From Megalonaias nervosa (Eukaryota; Mollusca; Bivalvia; Unionida; Unionidae): a stretch of 64,000 bases of DNA. The notes under the pieces are model-generated. The model had not been told where the DNA came from. It saw only the letters and a program-made list of their open reading frames with translations, and did not search any database. Position numbers and translations under genes: made by a program. Location: positions 1 through 64,000 of the forward strand of contig JAECUM010003630.1 in the NCBI GenBank assembly GCA_016617855.1, given 5' to 3'. Positions 48,031 to 59,149 of this stretch are shown here, piece after piece; the stretch's first letter is position 1; every line of letters starts with the position of its first letter.

Positions 48031-48635
48031 TCTTGTTGAATCAAAATATCTTGGTAGACAAGTTTAATTGTAGATAAATGAAAAAAAAAGACTGAAATGA
48101 AACACACTATAATTTTAATAACACAGACATTCGTGCATTTCTGCAAAAGGTTTTACAAGTCAAATGTCATCACTATCAAGATGACAGACATCAATATTGT
48201 GGTCCAAGTGTTAAAAGTGAATCTTGCAGAGTACTGTCTGGCCCACTTTCCCAAACATGATAACAATCAAATAAGTTACGTCAACATATAAAGCAGTCTG
48301 TGTGACCTAATTTTGATTTTCTTCTGAGTGGTACTATTTTTAAAAAATATGTACACACGGTTTTAAGCCTGCATATGCAGCAATGCTGTCCAACATATGA
48401 AGAAAATGCACAAAATTTAACACAAAACTGTAATACTTTATTTGATGTAGTATCCACACACAGAAACTTATACCGTATTTGATGTAGTATCCACACATGT
48501 CTTAACCCTCCTTTCAGTCAAGCTCACCAACACAAATTACAATTCAAAGTGTAACTATCCTGATCCCAGCTGGCCTCATTGAATGGAAGCAACTTCTAAG
48601 ATCCATACAAAGCATCAATTCTGTCTTGGTATCCA
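48031..48635. other. OXCT1 intron sequence, nothing recognised
   Basis: Two near copies of 'actttatttgatgtagtatcc'/'ccgtatttgatgtagtatcc' lie at 48435-48495. Nothing else was recognised. Confidence 0.4.
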
Positions 48636-48639
48636 CCAC

Positions 48640-49445
48640 CATGCATGCCTGATGTATCATTACCAATTAAATTCTACCACCATGCATGCCTGATGTATCA
48701 TTACCAATTAAATTCTAGCACCATCCATGCCTGATGTATTGTTAAAAATTAAATTCTACCACCATGCATGCCTGGGTGTGTGAGTGTGATTTGGATTTTT
48801 TAATGTAGTTTTAATGATTTTTCAGTCATATTGCTACGATGTATGCAGTGTGGCAGTATATAGTGATGTCTAGCACTGGGGCATCATGCTGCAGACACAT
48901 AGCATGATGTCCCACCCACTCACATTATCCTGACACCATGCACGCCTGGTTGTATCATTACCAATTAAATTCTGGCACCATGCATGCCTGGTGTATCGTT
49001 ACTAATTAAATTCTGCACCATGCATGCCTGGTGTATCATTACCAATTAAATTCTACCACCATGCATGCCTGGTGTATCATTACCAGTTAGAATCTAACAC
49101 CATGCATGCCTGGTGTATCATTACCAATTAAATTCTAACACCATGCATGCCTAGTGTATCATTACCAGTTAGAATCTAACACCATGCATGCCTGGTGTAT
49201 CGTTACCAATTAAATTCTGCACCATGCATGCCTGGTGCATCATTACCAATTAAATTCTACCACCATGCATGCCTGGTGTATCATTACCAATTAAATTCTG
49301 CACCATGCATGCCTGTTGTATCATTACCAGTTAGAATCTAACACCATGCATGCCTGGTGTATCATTACCAATTAAATTCTAGCACCATGCATGTCTGGTG
49401 TATCAAGATCAATTAGAATCAAGCACCATGCATGCCTAGTGTATT
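48640..49445. repeat. 40-bp minisatellite (caccatgcatgcctggtgta)
   Basis: About seventeen units of 'caccatgcatgcctggtgta' plus 'tcattaccaattaaattcta', with variants gttagaatctaa. Interrupted at 48775-48937 by a SINE fragment. Confidence 0.96.
48775..48937 (-). mobile_element. SINE family B fragment inside the 40-bp array
   Basis: It matches the (GT)n end and body of the 25.6-kb copy (atttggattttttaatgtag, 'gcagtgtggcag', 'ggggcatcatgc', 'cacattatcctgacacca'). The tRNA-like head is missing. It runs directly into 'tgcacgcctgg', a unit of the array. Confidence 0.85.
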
Positions 49446-49728
49446 ATGACCAACTCTTTCTCTTTACCCATAGAACTGAATATTATACTCCCAAACTTGG
49501 TTCAAGCATGAAACTATAATTCCCATTAGCAGTTACATGGTACATTTTACAAAAGGCAAGCTTTACATAAGTTTCAATGCAAGTGATACTCCATTTGCTC
49601 AGTAATGACAATTATTTCTCTAAATATGAATTTCTTAGCAGAAACTTCACACGTCTGACTTGGGTATTTTACAGTCAGTCAAAAAATATATCAGTTATGT
49701 ATGGCATATATGAGCAATGCTGAAGACC

Positions 49729-49855
49729 TAGAACATGATGGAACACTTTGCCAGCCTTGGTGTATGCTGATTATGATGGAACACTTTGCCAGCCTTGGTG
49801 TATGCTGATTATGATGGAACACTTTGCCAGCCTTGGTATATGCTGATTATGATAA
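49729..49855. repeat. Three-unit 40-bp repeat (gatggaacactttgccagcc)
   Basis: Nearly identical units 'atgatggaacactttgccag' plus 'ccttggtgtatgctgatt'. Confidence 0.93.
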
Positions 49856-49889
49856 TTGGTACCCTAATTAAACTTAACCAATCACACAT

Positions 49890-50560
49890 AGCAAGTATTA
49901 TATTGAATAAAGTGCAAATGTTATATTAAACACACACAGTTCAAGTATGATACCAAACACAGTGCATTACACTGAACACAGTGCAAATCCAACATTAAAC
50001 ACAGTGTAAGTATTACATTAAACAGTGCACATATTACATTAATCACAGTGCATGTATTCATTAATCACAGTACAAGTATTACATCACAATGCAAGTATTA
50101 CATTAAACACTGTGCAAGTATTACATTAAACAGCACAATTATTACATCAATCACAGTGCAATTATTACATTAAACACAGTACAAGTATTACATTAAACAC
50201 TGCAAGTATTAATCACAATGCAATTATTACATTAAACAGTACAAGTATTACATTCATCACAGTGCAAGTATTACATTAAACACTGCAAATATTGCAATAA
50301 ATAGTGCAAGTATTAATCAGTGCAATTATTATTTAAAAAAGTGCATGTATTACATTAATCACAGTGCAAATATTACATTAAACACAATGCAATCATTACA
50401 TTAAACACAGTGCTAGTATTATATTAAACATGACACAAGTGTTAAATTAAACATGGCATTAGTGTTACATTAAATACAGTGGAATTATTGCATTAAACAA
50501 AGTGCAAGAATTACATTAAACACAGTGCAAGTATTATATTGAACACAGTGTTTTAGATGC
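49890..50560. repeat. About 22-bp minisatellite (attacattaaacacagtgcaa)
   Basis: Around thirty irregular units of 'attacattaaacacagtgca' plus 'agt', with many short variants. It ends about 40 bases from the donor of OXCT1 exon a. Confidence 0.93.
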
Positions 50561-50595
50561 TGCAGCTGCTGCACAAAGTAATGTATGCAATTCAC

Positions 50596-50702
50596 CTGAA
50601 AGTGAGATTTCCCATCTTGTCTGCCTTCCAGGCCTTGACCAGGGCAAAGTCTCCCGTGATGGCCTCCTCCATAATGTAGTTAATGCCATTGAACTGACGT
50701 GA
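50596..50702 (-). CDS. OXCT1: OXCT1 exon a (most 5' exon visible), late A-subunit half
   Basis: The exon reads [20 protein letters not shown] and then [15 protein letters not shown]. This matches the SCOT segment with the [17 protein letters not shown] motif of the CoA-transferase family I A half. The acceptor is ttgtag and the donor is CAG|GTGAAT. It ends in phase 2, leaving AG of an arginine codon that the next exon completes with G. An alternative acceptor 9 bases further in (acgtcag) would drop three residues. The preceding exon, expected to encode the GSPIKY-type segment, was not found in the 13 kb upstream. Confidence 0.95.
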
Positions 50703-53700
50703 CTACAAGGACATAAATATGGTTTTGATAATATTAACAATATATATATTTTATTTATGTTCTGATGACTGCACTTTACTATGCAACCAGCTAAATATTC
50801 AGTATAATAACATCAGATTAAAAAATATTGACATAATATTTGATGATATTACTGTTGAGAGTATTTATCAAAACTCAGTATGTCAAGATGTGTATGTATG
50901 GGTAAGCATAAAAGAGGCATTACAGATTTGTCACCCACACTGTCACAGAGGCAGAGGAAAAAAAGTGGAATTTATTGACACTGCATGAGGCACGTGCAAC
51001 TTCTTTCTGGGTAAAGGCTGTATAAGCAAATTTTAAAGCCACATCCTATGATGTATATAAGAGAACCAGCTCACTAGCCTGACCCAGCATACAAACCACA
51101 GGTTGCACATGCCTTTTCTACATAATGTAAATTCACTAATTTTCAAGATTGGTACAAACAATGAATTTAATAACCCAACAAACATAGATCCTTCCATGGA
51201 AAGATAAGGAATTGTGTCAAACTCCACGAATGTAAAAACTGATGAAAATGCCATTTGTGAAGAAAAAAAAAATTATAGCCATGAAAATAAATGAAATCAT
51301 AATAAATTTGTTTCGATACCTGAACTTCCTTAGTTAATACCAATAACTTATTTTCGTCATAAAAAAATCACCTCTTTAGCAAGAGTCAGTCACAGAATAA
51401 TATGGAATAGTAGCATGCTCTTAAATTGGGACAAGTTCTGTGAAAATATAAACTAGAAAGGCATCTAAAAATTTACATTTATCTGAGAATTTGATTTTTT
51501 TACAGCATGAGAACCTAATCAGGTCATCTATATATGTACATAAATATGCATAGAAAATTTAATGTCTATCTTTGGTGGGTTCTTCTTAATTGTGCTAACA
51601 ATATTTTCATCTAAAAAGTTCAAGTTTAGATAGTATAAAAATAATAAATATTACTGTAGTGGTCATCTATTTACGATCAAAATGAAATGTGTACAATTTC
51701 TTGCCTTTTACTAGTTACTGCACAATCGAACTAAAATGGATTTAGGATTGATACAGAGATGAGTGAACACATGGACATCCTGCTGCAAAAACAATGTGCC
51801 CCATGATATCGCAGTGGGAACATAAAATGCATCAGAACACGATAACAGTATTAATGAAATTCATAATGACCTTCATGAACTTTCTACTGTTTGCTTGGTG
51901 TGCTACCACATGTACATTAGTGATATGACCCAATAGTTTTCATACACCATAAACAATTAGCAAAATGGATATGGGTATTATTACAGAAACCTTATGATGC
52001 CATCCATGCTGTTTTGTGATGACAAAACCAAAGGATTGATCTATGTGCCATAAGATTACAATGAACATGACAAGACTCTTCTTTTCCCTCCTAAGCAGAA
52101 AGGAGGAAAATGTGTTGTCCAAAATCATGCCAATTAAGAGAAAAAACATACAAAATTAAATGTTTCTGGCTCTGGATTCCTTGAAACAAATTGAAAATAT
52201 AGTCTATAAGTAAACATTTCTCTATTTAATGTTCATAAGTAGATTTTTACAAATAGCAACAATTATCTACTCATGGTAAATAGATGGCTGAAAATACATA
52301 CATCTCTTTCAAGATACCACTTTAACCAAGTAGATTTGGAAATACAAACCCGTTTCCAAGACTGCATCCAGCAATGTTATTAGTGTTAGGGAAATGCAAA
52401 TATATGTGTCTGTTTGAATACTAATATACTTATTCCTTACTAGATAATGGAGAGATTGCAAAACATGGAAAATGGCAAGAAGTTAAAGTTTAAATGTTAT
52501 TTGGATTCTCCAACTGGCCAATGGCCACTGATAGATTGATTTAAATCTGCTGAAACAGCTCCCCACCCATATCTGGATCCATCTGTCTGAATGATGAAGT
52601 CAGCTGGTCTGAGTCAAAGCTTTTTAACATTACATTTTATTTTTCAGATTACCATTTTGTCTCTGTCTTATTTTTTTCCAGCCAGGTTCATATCACTTGG
52701 AATACATGGGAGTTAGGTGCCTTGTAAAGTTTAGATAAATCCACTGCATCATCAATTAAATTACAATCAAACTGCTTTTCCACTCCAATTTGTATAAATC
52801 AGTTTTCATTCAGTCCAGTTTGAAAGATATTTAAGGCAAATCCAGCAGGAGTGTAGAATTTTGGCTAAATTTCTAAGGCACAGCAATTAATGTTTTTTCT
52901 GAAAATCAATACCCTAAGTAGGGTCTTGTACTCTAGTTTACATTTTATCAATTAATGTTGCCTACAACAGCATGCATATCACATATGCTATCAATTTTAG
53001 TCTAATAACCATGATTTGGAATTTTTGCTGATAGAGAGGGCTCACAGAACTGGGACAAAACAGATGGGTAAGATCAGAGGCATCATCAGGAAATGTGTTG
53101 ATGGAAACAGAAAGAGCATGTTCAGTCTGAAGTGGTTTGACATGGACAGTATTATAAAGATAATGTATGAACTGAGTAAAAAGTTTTGAGAGTTATGGAA
53201 AAAAAAATAATTCACTACTCCTTAATCTTTAGACTGAAAACTCAGAAGTGACAGTTTTCAGTGACATGGTAAGATCGTGATGGGAAACTGAATGTTCATT
53301 TGGGATTAAGATCTAAAATGTGATACTACCATAAATTTAAAAAGTAACACGTAGACACCACCTGCCTAGCATTAAGGTCAGAGGTGTAACAACAAGCATG
53401 CCACTGTCATCCATATTATCTGAATTCTTACTACGAATGTAGATATTTCTTCCATTAAAAGCAACACAGATGGGATCAGTGAATTCAGATATTTTCAAAA
53501 TATACCAATTAGCACTGCATTGTACATTTGGTACAAATATGGGTGGAGTAGCAGTTATATAAGACATATGTTACATCCCTTTGTGAATAAAGCTTATAAC
53601 CACTATCAAAACATAGTCTTTATAATTTTTTAATAAATCATTGAGGAAAACAGTAAATTTTGATGTATTGCTATTTTATGCATATATACCCCAAGAAGAG

Positions 53701-53820
53701 TCAAAACCTTATGATGATGAAAATGAAACCAATGGATTAGTTAACCTGATGAATTTATTTAAAGGCATCATTCTGATTTATATATTATTTTAGTTGAAAT
53801 GCATATATTGGTGATGAGCA
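50703..53820. other. Upstream OXCT1 intron or flank, nothing recognised
   Basis: About 3.1 kb without an exon-like segment matching SCOT, a SINE or a clear tandem repeat. The missing 5' exons were looked for here. Confidence 0.4.
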
Positions 53821-53824
53821 GAAC

Positions 53825-53945
53825 ATTATAACTGATGATGATTCAAAATACTTTCCACTCCTAGAATACTATACCGAAGACCCTTTTATAACTGATGATG
53901 ATTCAAAATACTTTCCACTCCTAGAATTTTACACAGAAGACATTT
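53825..53945. repeat. Two-unit 60-bp tandem repeat
   Basis: 'tataactgatgatgattcaa' plus 'aatactttccactcctagaa' plus about 20 more bases occurs twice in a row. Confidence 0.93.
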
Positions 53946-54437
53946 TCAGCATTATGTGACAATCAAATAATAAAACAGTCAACAAATTTCGGAAAACATC
54001 TTTATTATCACTATGCTGCAACTTTGATATGCAAGTTCTAGATGCCCTTCAGATAAACATAGTGAATTTGCCTTTTTTTTATGTGCACATCAAGGTAAAA
54101 GTGCCATTCCCAACATCATCTTCCCCATCACTACAAATTTTCAAGTCCTAACAAAAGAAACAATTCTTTGCATTTTCCCACTCACTGTCACTTTAAAATT
54201 TCCAAAGACTTTAATGTAGAAGAAAACAGTTCAAAAGGAGACAAATGGGCAAGATAAATGTGGAATGATAGATTTCATGAATAGCTATCACACCTTAAAG
54301 TGAGAGAATATTGTATGAAATTTCAAGAAGATTTAAGGAACAAAAATATAAATTATGCAACTGAAATTCTTACTGAGGTACTTAAATACACAGGTCAAGG
54401 CATACCATCTAGAAGTCAGATATCTGCAAAAAAGCAG

Positions 54438-54780
54438 CCCTATGCACTATCTCAGATACTAATCGGTTATTTACTTTTTAAAAGTGGCCAAGTGGTCTAA
54501 AGCGCTCACTGTTACAGATCACTGCTGTCTCACCTGTCTGCATGGGTTTGAGTCTTGGGCTCGGCCAGTGTGGGTATGTGAGAAAGCTTGCCATTAGCTT
54601 CTCGTGGGTTGGTGGTTCTTTCTGGGTTTTTTCTGGGTTCTTCCTCCACCATTAATACTGGCCGCCATGTATAGCCTATCCTGTGCTGAAAAATAGCGTT
54701 AAACCCTACAACAACAACAACTTTAATAAAAAAAAATCAAAACCAGATTTCATTGGAAAAAGTTTTCCTATTTTCTCGAG
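54438..54780 (+). repeat. Duplicated segment, SINE-filled copy
   Basis: 'atctcagatactaatcggtt', 'atttactttttaaaa', then after the SINE 'atttcattgg', 'aaaaagttttcctattttct' and 'cga' match 55020-55101 in order. The two copies are collinear except that this one contains the family A SINE. Confidence 0.85.
54484..54721 (+). mobile_element. tRNA-derived SINE, family A
   Basis: The head begins tggccaagtggtctaaagcg (A box), then a B box gggtttgagtctt near 54545, consistent with a tRNA-Leu/Ser-type ancestor. The body contains 'ggttctttctgggttttttc' and 'ggccgccatgtatagcctat', and the 3' tail is acaacaacaac. The surrounding segment is duplicated without the SINE at about 55020-55101. Imperfect TSD candidates are acttttta and actttaa. 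Confidence 0.93.
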
Positions 54781-54897
54781 TGAATGTGAAAAAATAAATA
54801 TTTAAATACAGTATTTTAAATATGTTCAGGCTATGCAACCTCACCATTGATATATGGGCAAATCAGCTTTAACAAGTTGTGTGCAAAAAAAAAATGA

Positions 54898-55022
54898 TAA
54901 CAAGAGAGCAAATCACTGATCTCTGCACTATCTCAGAGCAAATCACTGATCTATGCACTATCTCAGAGCAAATCACTGATCTGTGCACTATCTCAGAGCA
55001 AATCACTGATCTGTGCACAATC
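54898..55022. repeat. 30-bp minisatellite (agcaaatcactgatctgtgc)
   Basis: Four units exactly 30 bp apart, joining the empty-site copy of the duplicated segment. Confidence 0.95.
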
Positions 55023-55101
55023 TCAGATACTGATCAGTTATTTACTTTTTAAAAAAATGGACACCATATTTCAATGGAAAAATTGTTTTCCTATTTTCTC
55101 G
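55020..55101 (+). repeat. Duplicated segment, SINE-empty copy
   Basis: It matches 54438-54483 plus 54740-54780. The sequence runs straight through the insertion point as 'actttttaaaaaaatgg'. Confidence 0.85.
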
Positions 55102-55440
55102 ATTTGTTAAATGGTGCAAAATTTGATATTAATGAACACCTTTGGAACAAGTTAATTTGTATCTGACACTCTGATTCTCAAGCTTTGGATGGAGCAGAAA
55201 TGTTATATGGTATACTTGGTACACTTTCCGTTGAAGAAATAAAAGCATCCTTGCCTAAAATATGAAACAAGAAACTCCAGGATTAGATGGAATGATGGTA
55301 GAAATGTTCGACAATTCTGCATATATCAGTACTGTACTTACAAGAGCTCTTCAAACACAAACTGGATATGGGTCACTTTCCAACAGAGTTGTATAAAGCA
55401 ACAAGTTTGAGTTTAACATAAAAAAGGCAGCCAAGACAGT
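55090..55440 (+). pseudogene. LINE reverse-transcriptase fragment, L1-like linker and block 0
   Basis: The plus strand, with one or more frameshifts, reads FDINEHLWNKL, LDGAEMLYGILGTLSVEEIK, ASLPKM, QETPGLDGMMVEMFDNS. This fits the region where LINE RTs begin (..EI..A...MK..K.PG.DG...EF). It stops soon after (..TELYKATSLSLT) and none of the catalytic RT blocks is present. Confidence 0.65.
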
Positions 55441-55460
55441 CACAAAGTACTAAATAATTG

Positions 55461-55693
55461 TGTGTGTGTGTGTGTGTGTGTGTGTTTGTGTCTGTGTGTG
55501 TGTGTGTGTGATTTGGATTTTTAACGTAGCTTTAACAATTTTTCAGACATATCGCTACGATGTCTGCAGTGTGGCAGTTTATAGTGATGTCTAGCACTGG
55601 GGCATCATGCCGCAGGCATGTAGCATGATGTCTCACCCAGTCACATTATCCTGACACCAGGCCTACCAATCCTAACACTAACCTCTTAATGAG
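55461..55693 (-). mobile_element. SINE family B, head-truncated copy with 10-bp TSD
   Basis: It has a (GT)n tract (55459-55510), then the same body as the 25.6-kb copy. It is cut off before the tRNA head at 'aacactaacctcttaatg'. taaataattg occurs at 55451-55460 and 55694-55703, an exact 10-bp duplication. It is inserted just after the LINE RT fragment. Confidence 0.9.
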
Positions 55694-55704
55694 TAAATAA
55701 TTGA

Positions 55705-58700
55705 CTGATAAAGTTGGTCAATGCTTAAAAGAAATATATATGACAACAAGATGGCTGTACAGAAGACTATTTTATAACAGACAACAGTTTCTCTTTATAA
55801 GCTGCTATAAAAACAGACATATAAGCAAACATAAAGATGTTTCTTCTGTATTGACTTTTAAGAAGGTGCAATCAACATGACCTACTTCTAAAATGGTTCA
55901 ATTTTTTTGAAAATGGTGTAGCATAATTGCCACATGCCTCACATGAAAAACAAGTTTGCTTACTCCCAACTTCCCCTCCCCAATATTCAGTAAGGGATTA
56001 AACTCTGAATGAAAAAGGGTCTTCATAAGACCAGGGGATGGCTAACCACCCAAGCTGAAGGCACATAACAATATGACAAAAGGCATGTTTGCTCATGGGA
56101 AACAACAGCAACAAATAACCCCCACTACCAAAAACAGGCTCACAGCTCATTCCTGTTATCTCTAATGGTACAACAAATGATTGTTGACATAATACCAACA
56201 CCTGCCACATTGCATCTCAGTGTCAGTGTGGTGCCAGCTCATCCTCTACATTTATTGTGCATCTGTACCCTTTGTACTGAGTGCCTTGTTGCTCTGCTTT
56301 TGCGCAAAGAAAAGCTTCAACCTTGCAGATCTTTTCTGGTGAAAGTCATGCAGATCACCACTAATTTTTGGGTATAGCATCATCACAATTCCTCTATAAG
56401 CAGTGTGCAATGAAAGATCAATTAATTGAAAGGGTGGTGGAGAAATAGCTTCAAAGCTGACACATATCTCTAACCTGTCACTGTGGCTTAGTTGCAAAAT
56501 GGTGGTGATGTCAAAGAAAATGTACTTTTGCTCAATATCATTAGATCTGGAAATGACAGTCTTCACCGTGCCCACCAACATGCTTGCAAAGAGTCACAAA
56601 TATCATGCCTTCTGTCTAAAGGTTTAGTGGCTATGGTTTTCTTTCAGACTAATTACTGTGATGCAGCAGAACACATCTTCTTTTAATGATAACTTTGTTC
56701 TGCAGGTGAGACAAGTTAAAGATGGTCCTACATACCAATACTGAATGGTTATCAATAAGAACATATTGCCACATATCATATTGCCATTAGTAGCAATCAT
56801 GTCCATGATGCCCCAACAGCAGTCCTTTCAACTGTTGTTCTAACAGCAAATGTGCAATTAACCCTCAGCTGCTCACAGGTTGACTTTGGATGCTCTGGGT
56901 GGCCTCAGTATGCACCTGTTTATCTGCTTTGCATCCTAACCAAATCTGAACCAGTAAATGTCATTCCCAAAGAGGCACTGATACCCACCAGTGGTTTGTA
57001 TTCCTTGTTGATGTCATACACTTGCTGTGCAAGCTGCACTAATATTCTATGTTCCTTATCCGTGTCTGGTTGCCCTCATAGTTTTTGTTTTTCCTCATTA
57101 TGGGTTCTAACTGCAGAAGCTGATGATGGTCAGAATGGCTGAGAATCCAAACACTTATGTATTAATGCTGATGGTGTCTCCAGTAGCAAACATCAACACA
57201 GAGTTGTAAAGCTTCTGCATGAAACATTATTGTGTGATCAACCAAAGCTGTCATCGCGTGTCTCTACAACTTTGTTTACATAAATTATAAGTGTTGCTAA
57301 CATTCTAATACAATGGTTCCATCAAGGTTAAAGAAGTAAAAACCAGTGCCAGGGATGGTGATAGTGTCATCCTCAATGCTGAGGGTACAACCACCAATGT
57401 TCTGAAAGTTTTGCATTGAATCAGTGATAGCAGATACATTTATTGCTGTAATCTTGCTGAATGATAGATACAATATTGTCAGTCATTAAGTATATAACTT
57501 TCAAGGCATCAGTACCTGCACTTGCACTGGCTTGGCCCACCAGGTGTCTGAGAATTTTAGCATCTGTGGAATCTTCGGAGGGGATGATGACTTGGAGGTT
57601 CTTGCAGCATGGTTACTAGAGAGACGTGCACCATGTAGACTTGTTATGTGGTAGCTATTTATAATTTCAAAAGTGTACACTAGCATATTGAATGGCAATC
57701 ATCTTTTGTCTAAATGCACATTCTGGGTGCAGAATTTCACATAATCTATGCCAATGTGGTTTTCCATTGGAAATTGTATGGAACTCTACACAGGACTCAC
57801 CATCAACAGAAATAACATATACCTGGGTGCTCTTTATTTCACCAAGAATGTAGGCAGTCTAATTACTTGGTTGAGATGAACATATAACCATTGAATGTGT
57901 ATTGCTGTTTTTGTGATCATGTATGTACCAGATGGAGAACCAAGCTGGAGTGCAAGTTGCTCATTTTTCACTCAAGAGCATATAACATAGCAAACTGTTG
58001 AACTTTTTCACTTTTTCCAGACATTTTCAAGACCCAGAAAAGTAATTTTCCAATTTGAAACCTTTTCCAGAATTCCAGACCCATGCTGGAACCTTGTCTT
58101 TGCCAAGCATAGCATATATGTGATGTGGGGTGAGGTCTGTGTGCAGGACATTGTGGGCAGTTCAAGAGGGTACTCTGAAATGGGACTGTAGCTTTGACAG
58201 GGATGCATGTCTTTAAAGAATCAGCTGGTAGGCCCTGAGAGTGGTCAGGATGATTAAGCTTCTGGCTGGTTTCAAAGAGCCAGAAATGGATGCATGGAAC
58301 CAGTGTTGATGGTGTCTCAAATTCTTAGTAGCCACAGATGGGATGAGCCATCTGAAGAGTCTGTCTCCAGGGTTGAAGCACTCAGAAGATTCTTACTGTG
58401 CTCTAACAAGATCTTGGAAGTATCCAATGTCACCTCACTGTGGAGGTGGAAAAACTCTTGTTAACAAGGCAATGGACAAGGACAACACATGCCATGAGGG
58501 TTTTGCCACTGCTTCCAACAAACAATGGAGAGCCACTGGTGACAGAGACTCCTCCTTCAGCAGGCTGAATGAAGTGGCAGAAAAGAGGTCAGCATGTGAG
58601 ACTGCAGTCACTAATGACCTAGCCTTTTGTTCTAAGGATTTGTTTTTTCAGAAGGTCCAGGTAGAAATACCCACTTGTGCTGCTTCTGTGTCCAATGTGG

Positions 58701-58868
58701 TTCCTTTAGTGGGTGAGAAAGGAGTATGAATTTTATAGCAAGATGCACACAAAGATGCTTGGTCCTTACTAAACCTTGTAATTGAGTTGGGAAGGAGCAA
58801 ATGATCTGGTCAAGAGTTTGACCCAGAAAGTTTCTACAAACTGGAAAGAACTTTGAAGTCACCTAAAC
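55705..58868 (-). pseudogene. Unassigned decayed protein-like block
   Basis: On the minus strand many short stretches read like protein but are broken by stops and frameshifts. Examples are RILVQLAQQVYDINKEYKPL then VGISASLGMTFTGSDL (about 57055-56940), YVISVDGESCVEFHTI (about 57825-57775) and SNHAARTSKSSSPPKIPQML (about 57615-57555). Another is a segment near 58680-58450 beginning KARSLVTAVSHADLFSATSF. I do not recognise the family. An old mobile element or a processed pseudogene are both possible. Short plus-strand ORFs here look like shadows. Base composition is less A+T-rich than in the flanks. Confidence 0.35.
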
Positions 58869-58874
58869 CTGATG

Positions 58875-59123
58875 TTGTTGTTGTTGTTGTTGTTGTTGTT
58901 GTAGGGTTTAATGCCATTTTTCAGCACAAGATAGGCTAAACATGGCGGCCAGTATAACTGGTGGAGGAAGAACCCTGGAAAACTCTGGGAAGAACCATCG
59001 ACCCACAAGAAGCTACTGGCAGGCTTTCTCACTTATCCACGTTTGCCGAGTCTGAGACTCAAACCCACGCAGACAGGTGAGATGGCAGTGATCCGGAACA
59101 GTGAGCACTTTGGACCACTCGGC
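58875..59123 (-). mobile_element. tRNA-derived SINE, family A, with 9-bp TSD
   Basis: A (GTT)n tail starts at 58875 ((CAA)n on the element's strand), then 'agggtttaatgccatttttc', and the head ends near 59123 (ccgagtggtccaaagtgctc). aacctgatg flanks it at 58866-58874 and 59124-59132. Confidence 0.95.
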
Positions 59124-59149
59124 AACCTGATGATATAGGAAACAGATTA

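Larger units (their letters stand above)
23309..50702 (-). other. OXCT1: OXCT1 gene body (nine exons visible, both ends missing)
   Basis: This is a minus-strand gene for succinyl-CoA:3-ketoacid CoA transferase, which moves CoA from succinyl-CoA to acetoacetate in the mitochondrial matrix. Nine exons of 107, 169, 112, 95, 122, 76, 90, 81 and 102 bp join with compatible phases into 318 uninterrupted codons. The product aligns in order with animal SCOT, from the end of the CoA-transferase A-like half through the linker to almost the end of the B-like half. Introns are 1.0 to 6.2 kb and filled with tandem repeats and SINEs. The transit peptide, most of the A half and the last dozen or so residues are not seen. 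No promoter or poly(A) site was identified. The reading frame is intact, so the gene appears functional. Confidence 0.95.

Noticed and set aside
53337..53567. 76-codon minus-strand ORF ending LTLMLGRWCLRVTF
   Set aside because: It has a faintly retroelement-like look, but no motif can be named and no continuation is seen.
54484..54560. Functional tRNA gene
   Set aside because: A and B boxes are present, but the sequence continues into a SINE body with a (CAA)n tail and lacks a good cloverleaf; it is a SINE head.
58343..58729. 128-codon plus-strand ORF as a gene
   Set aside because: The opposite strand reads more like protein over the same interval, so this is probably a shadow; no homologue recognised.
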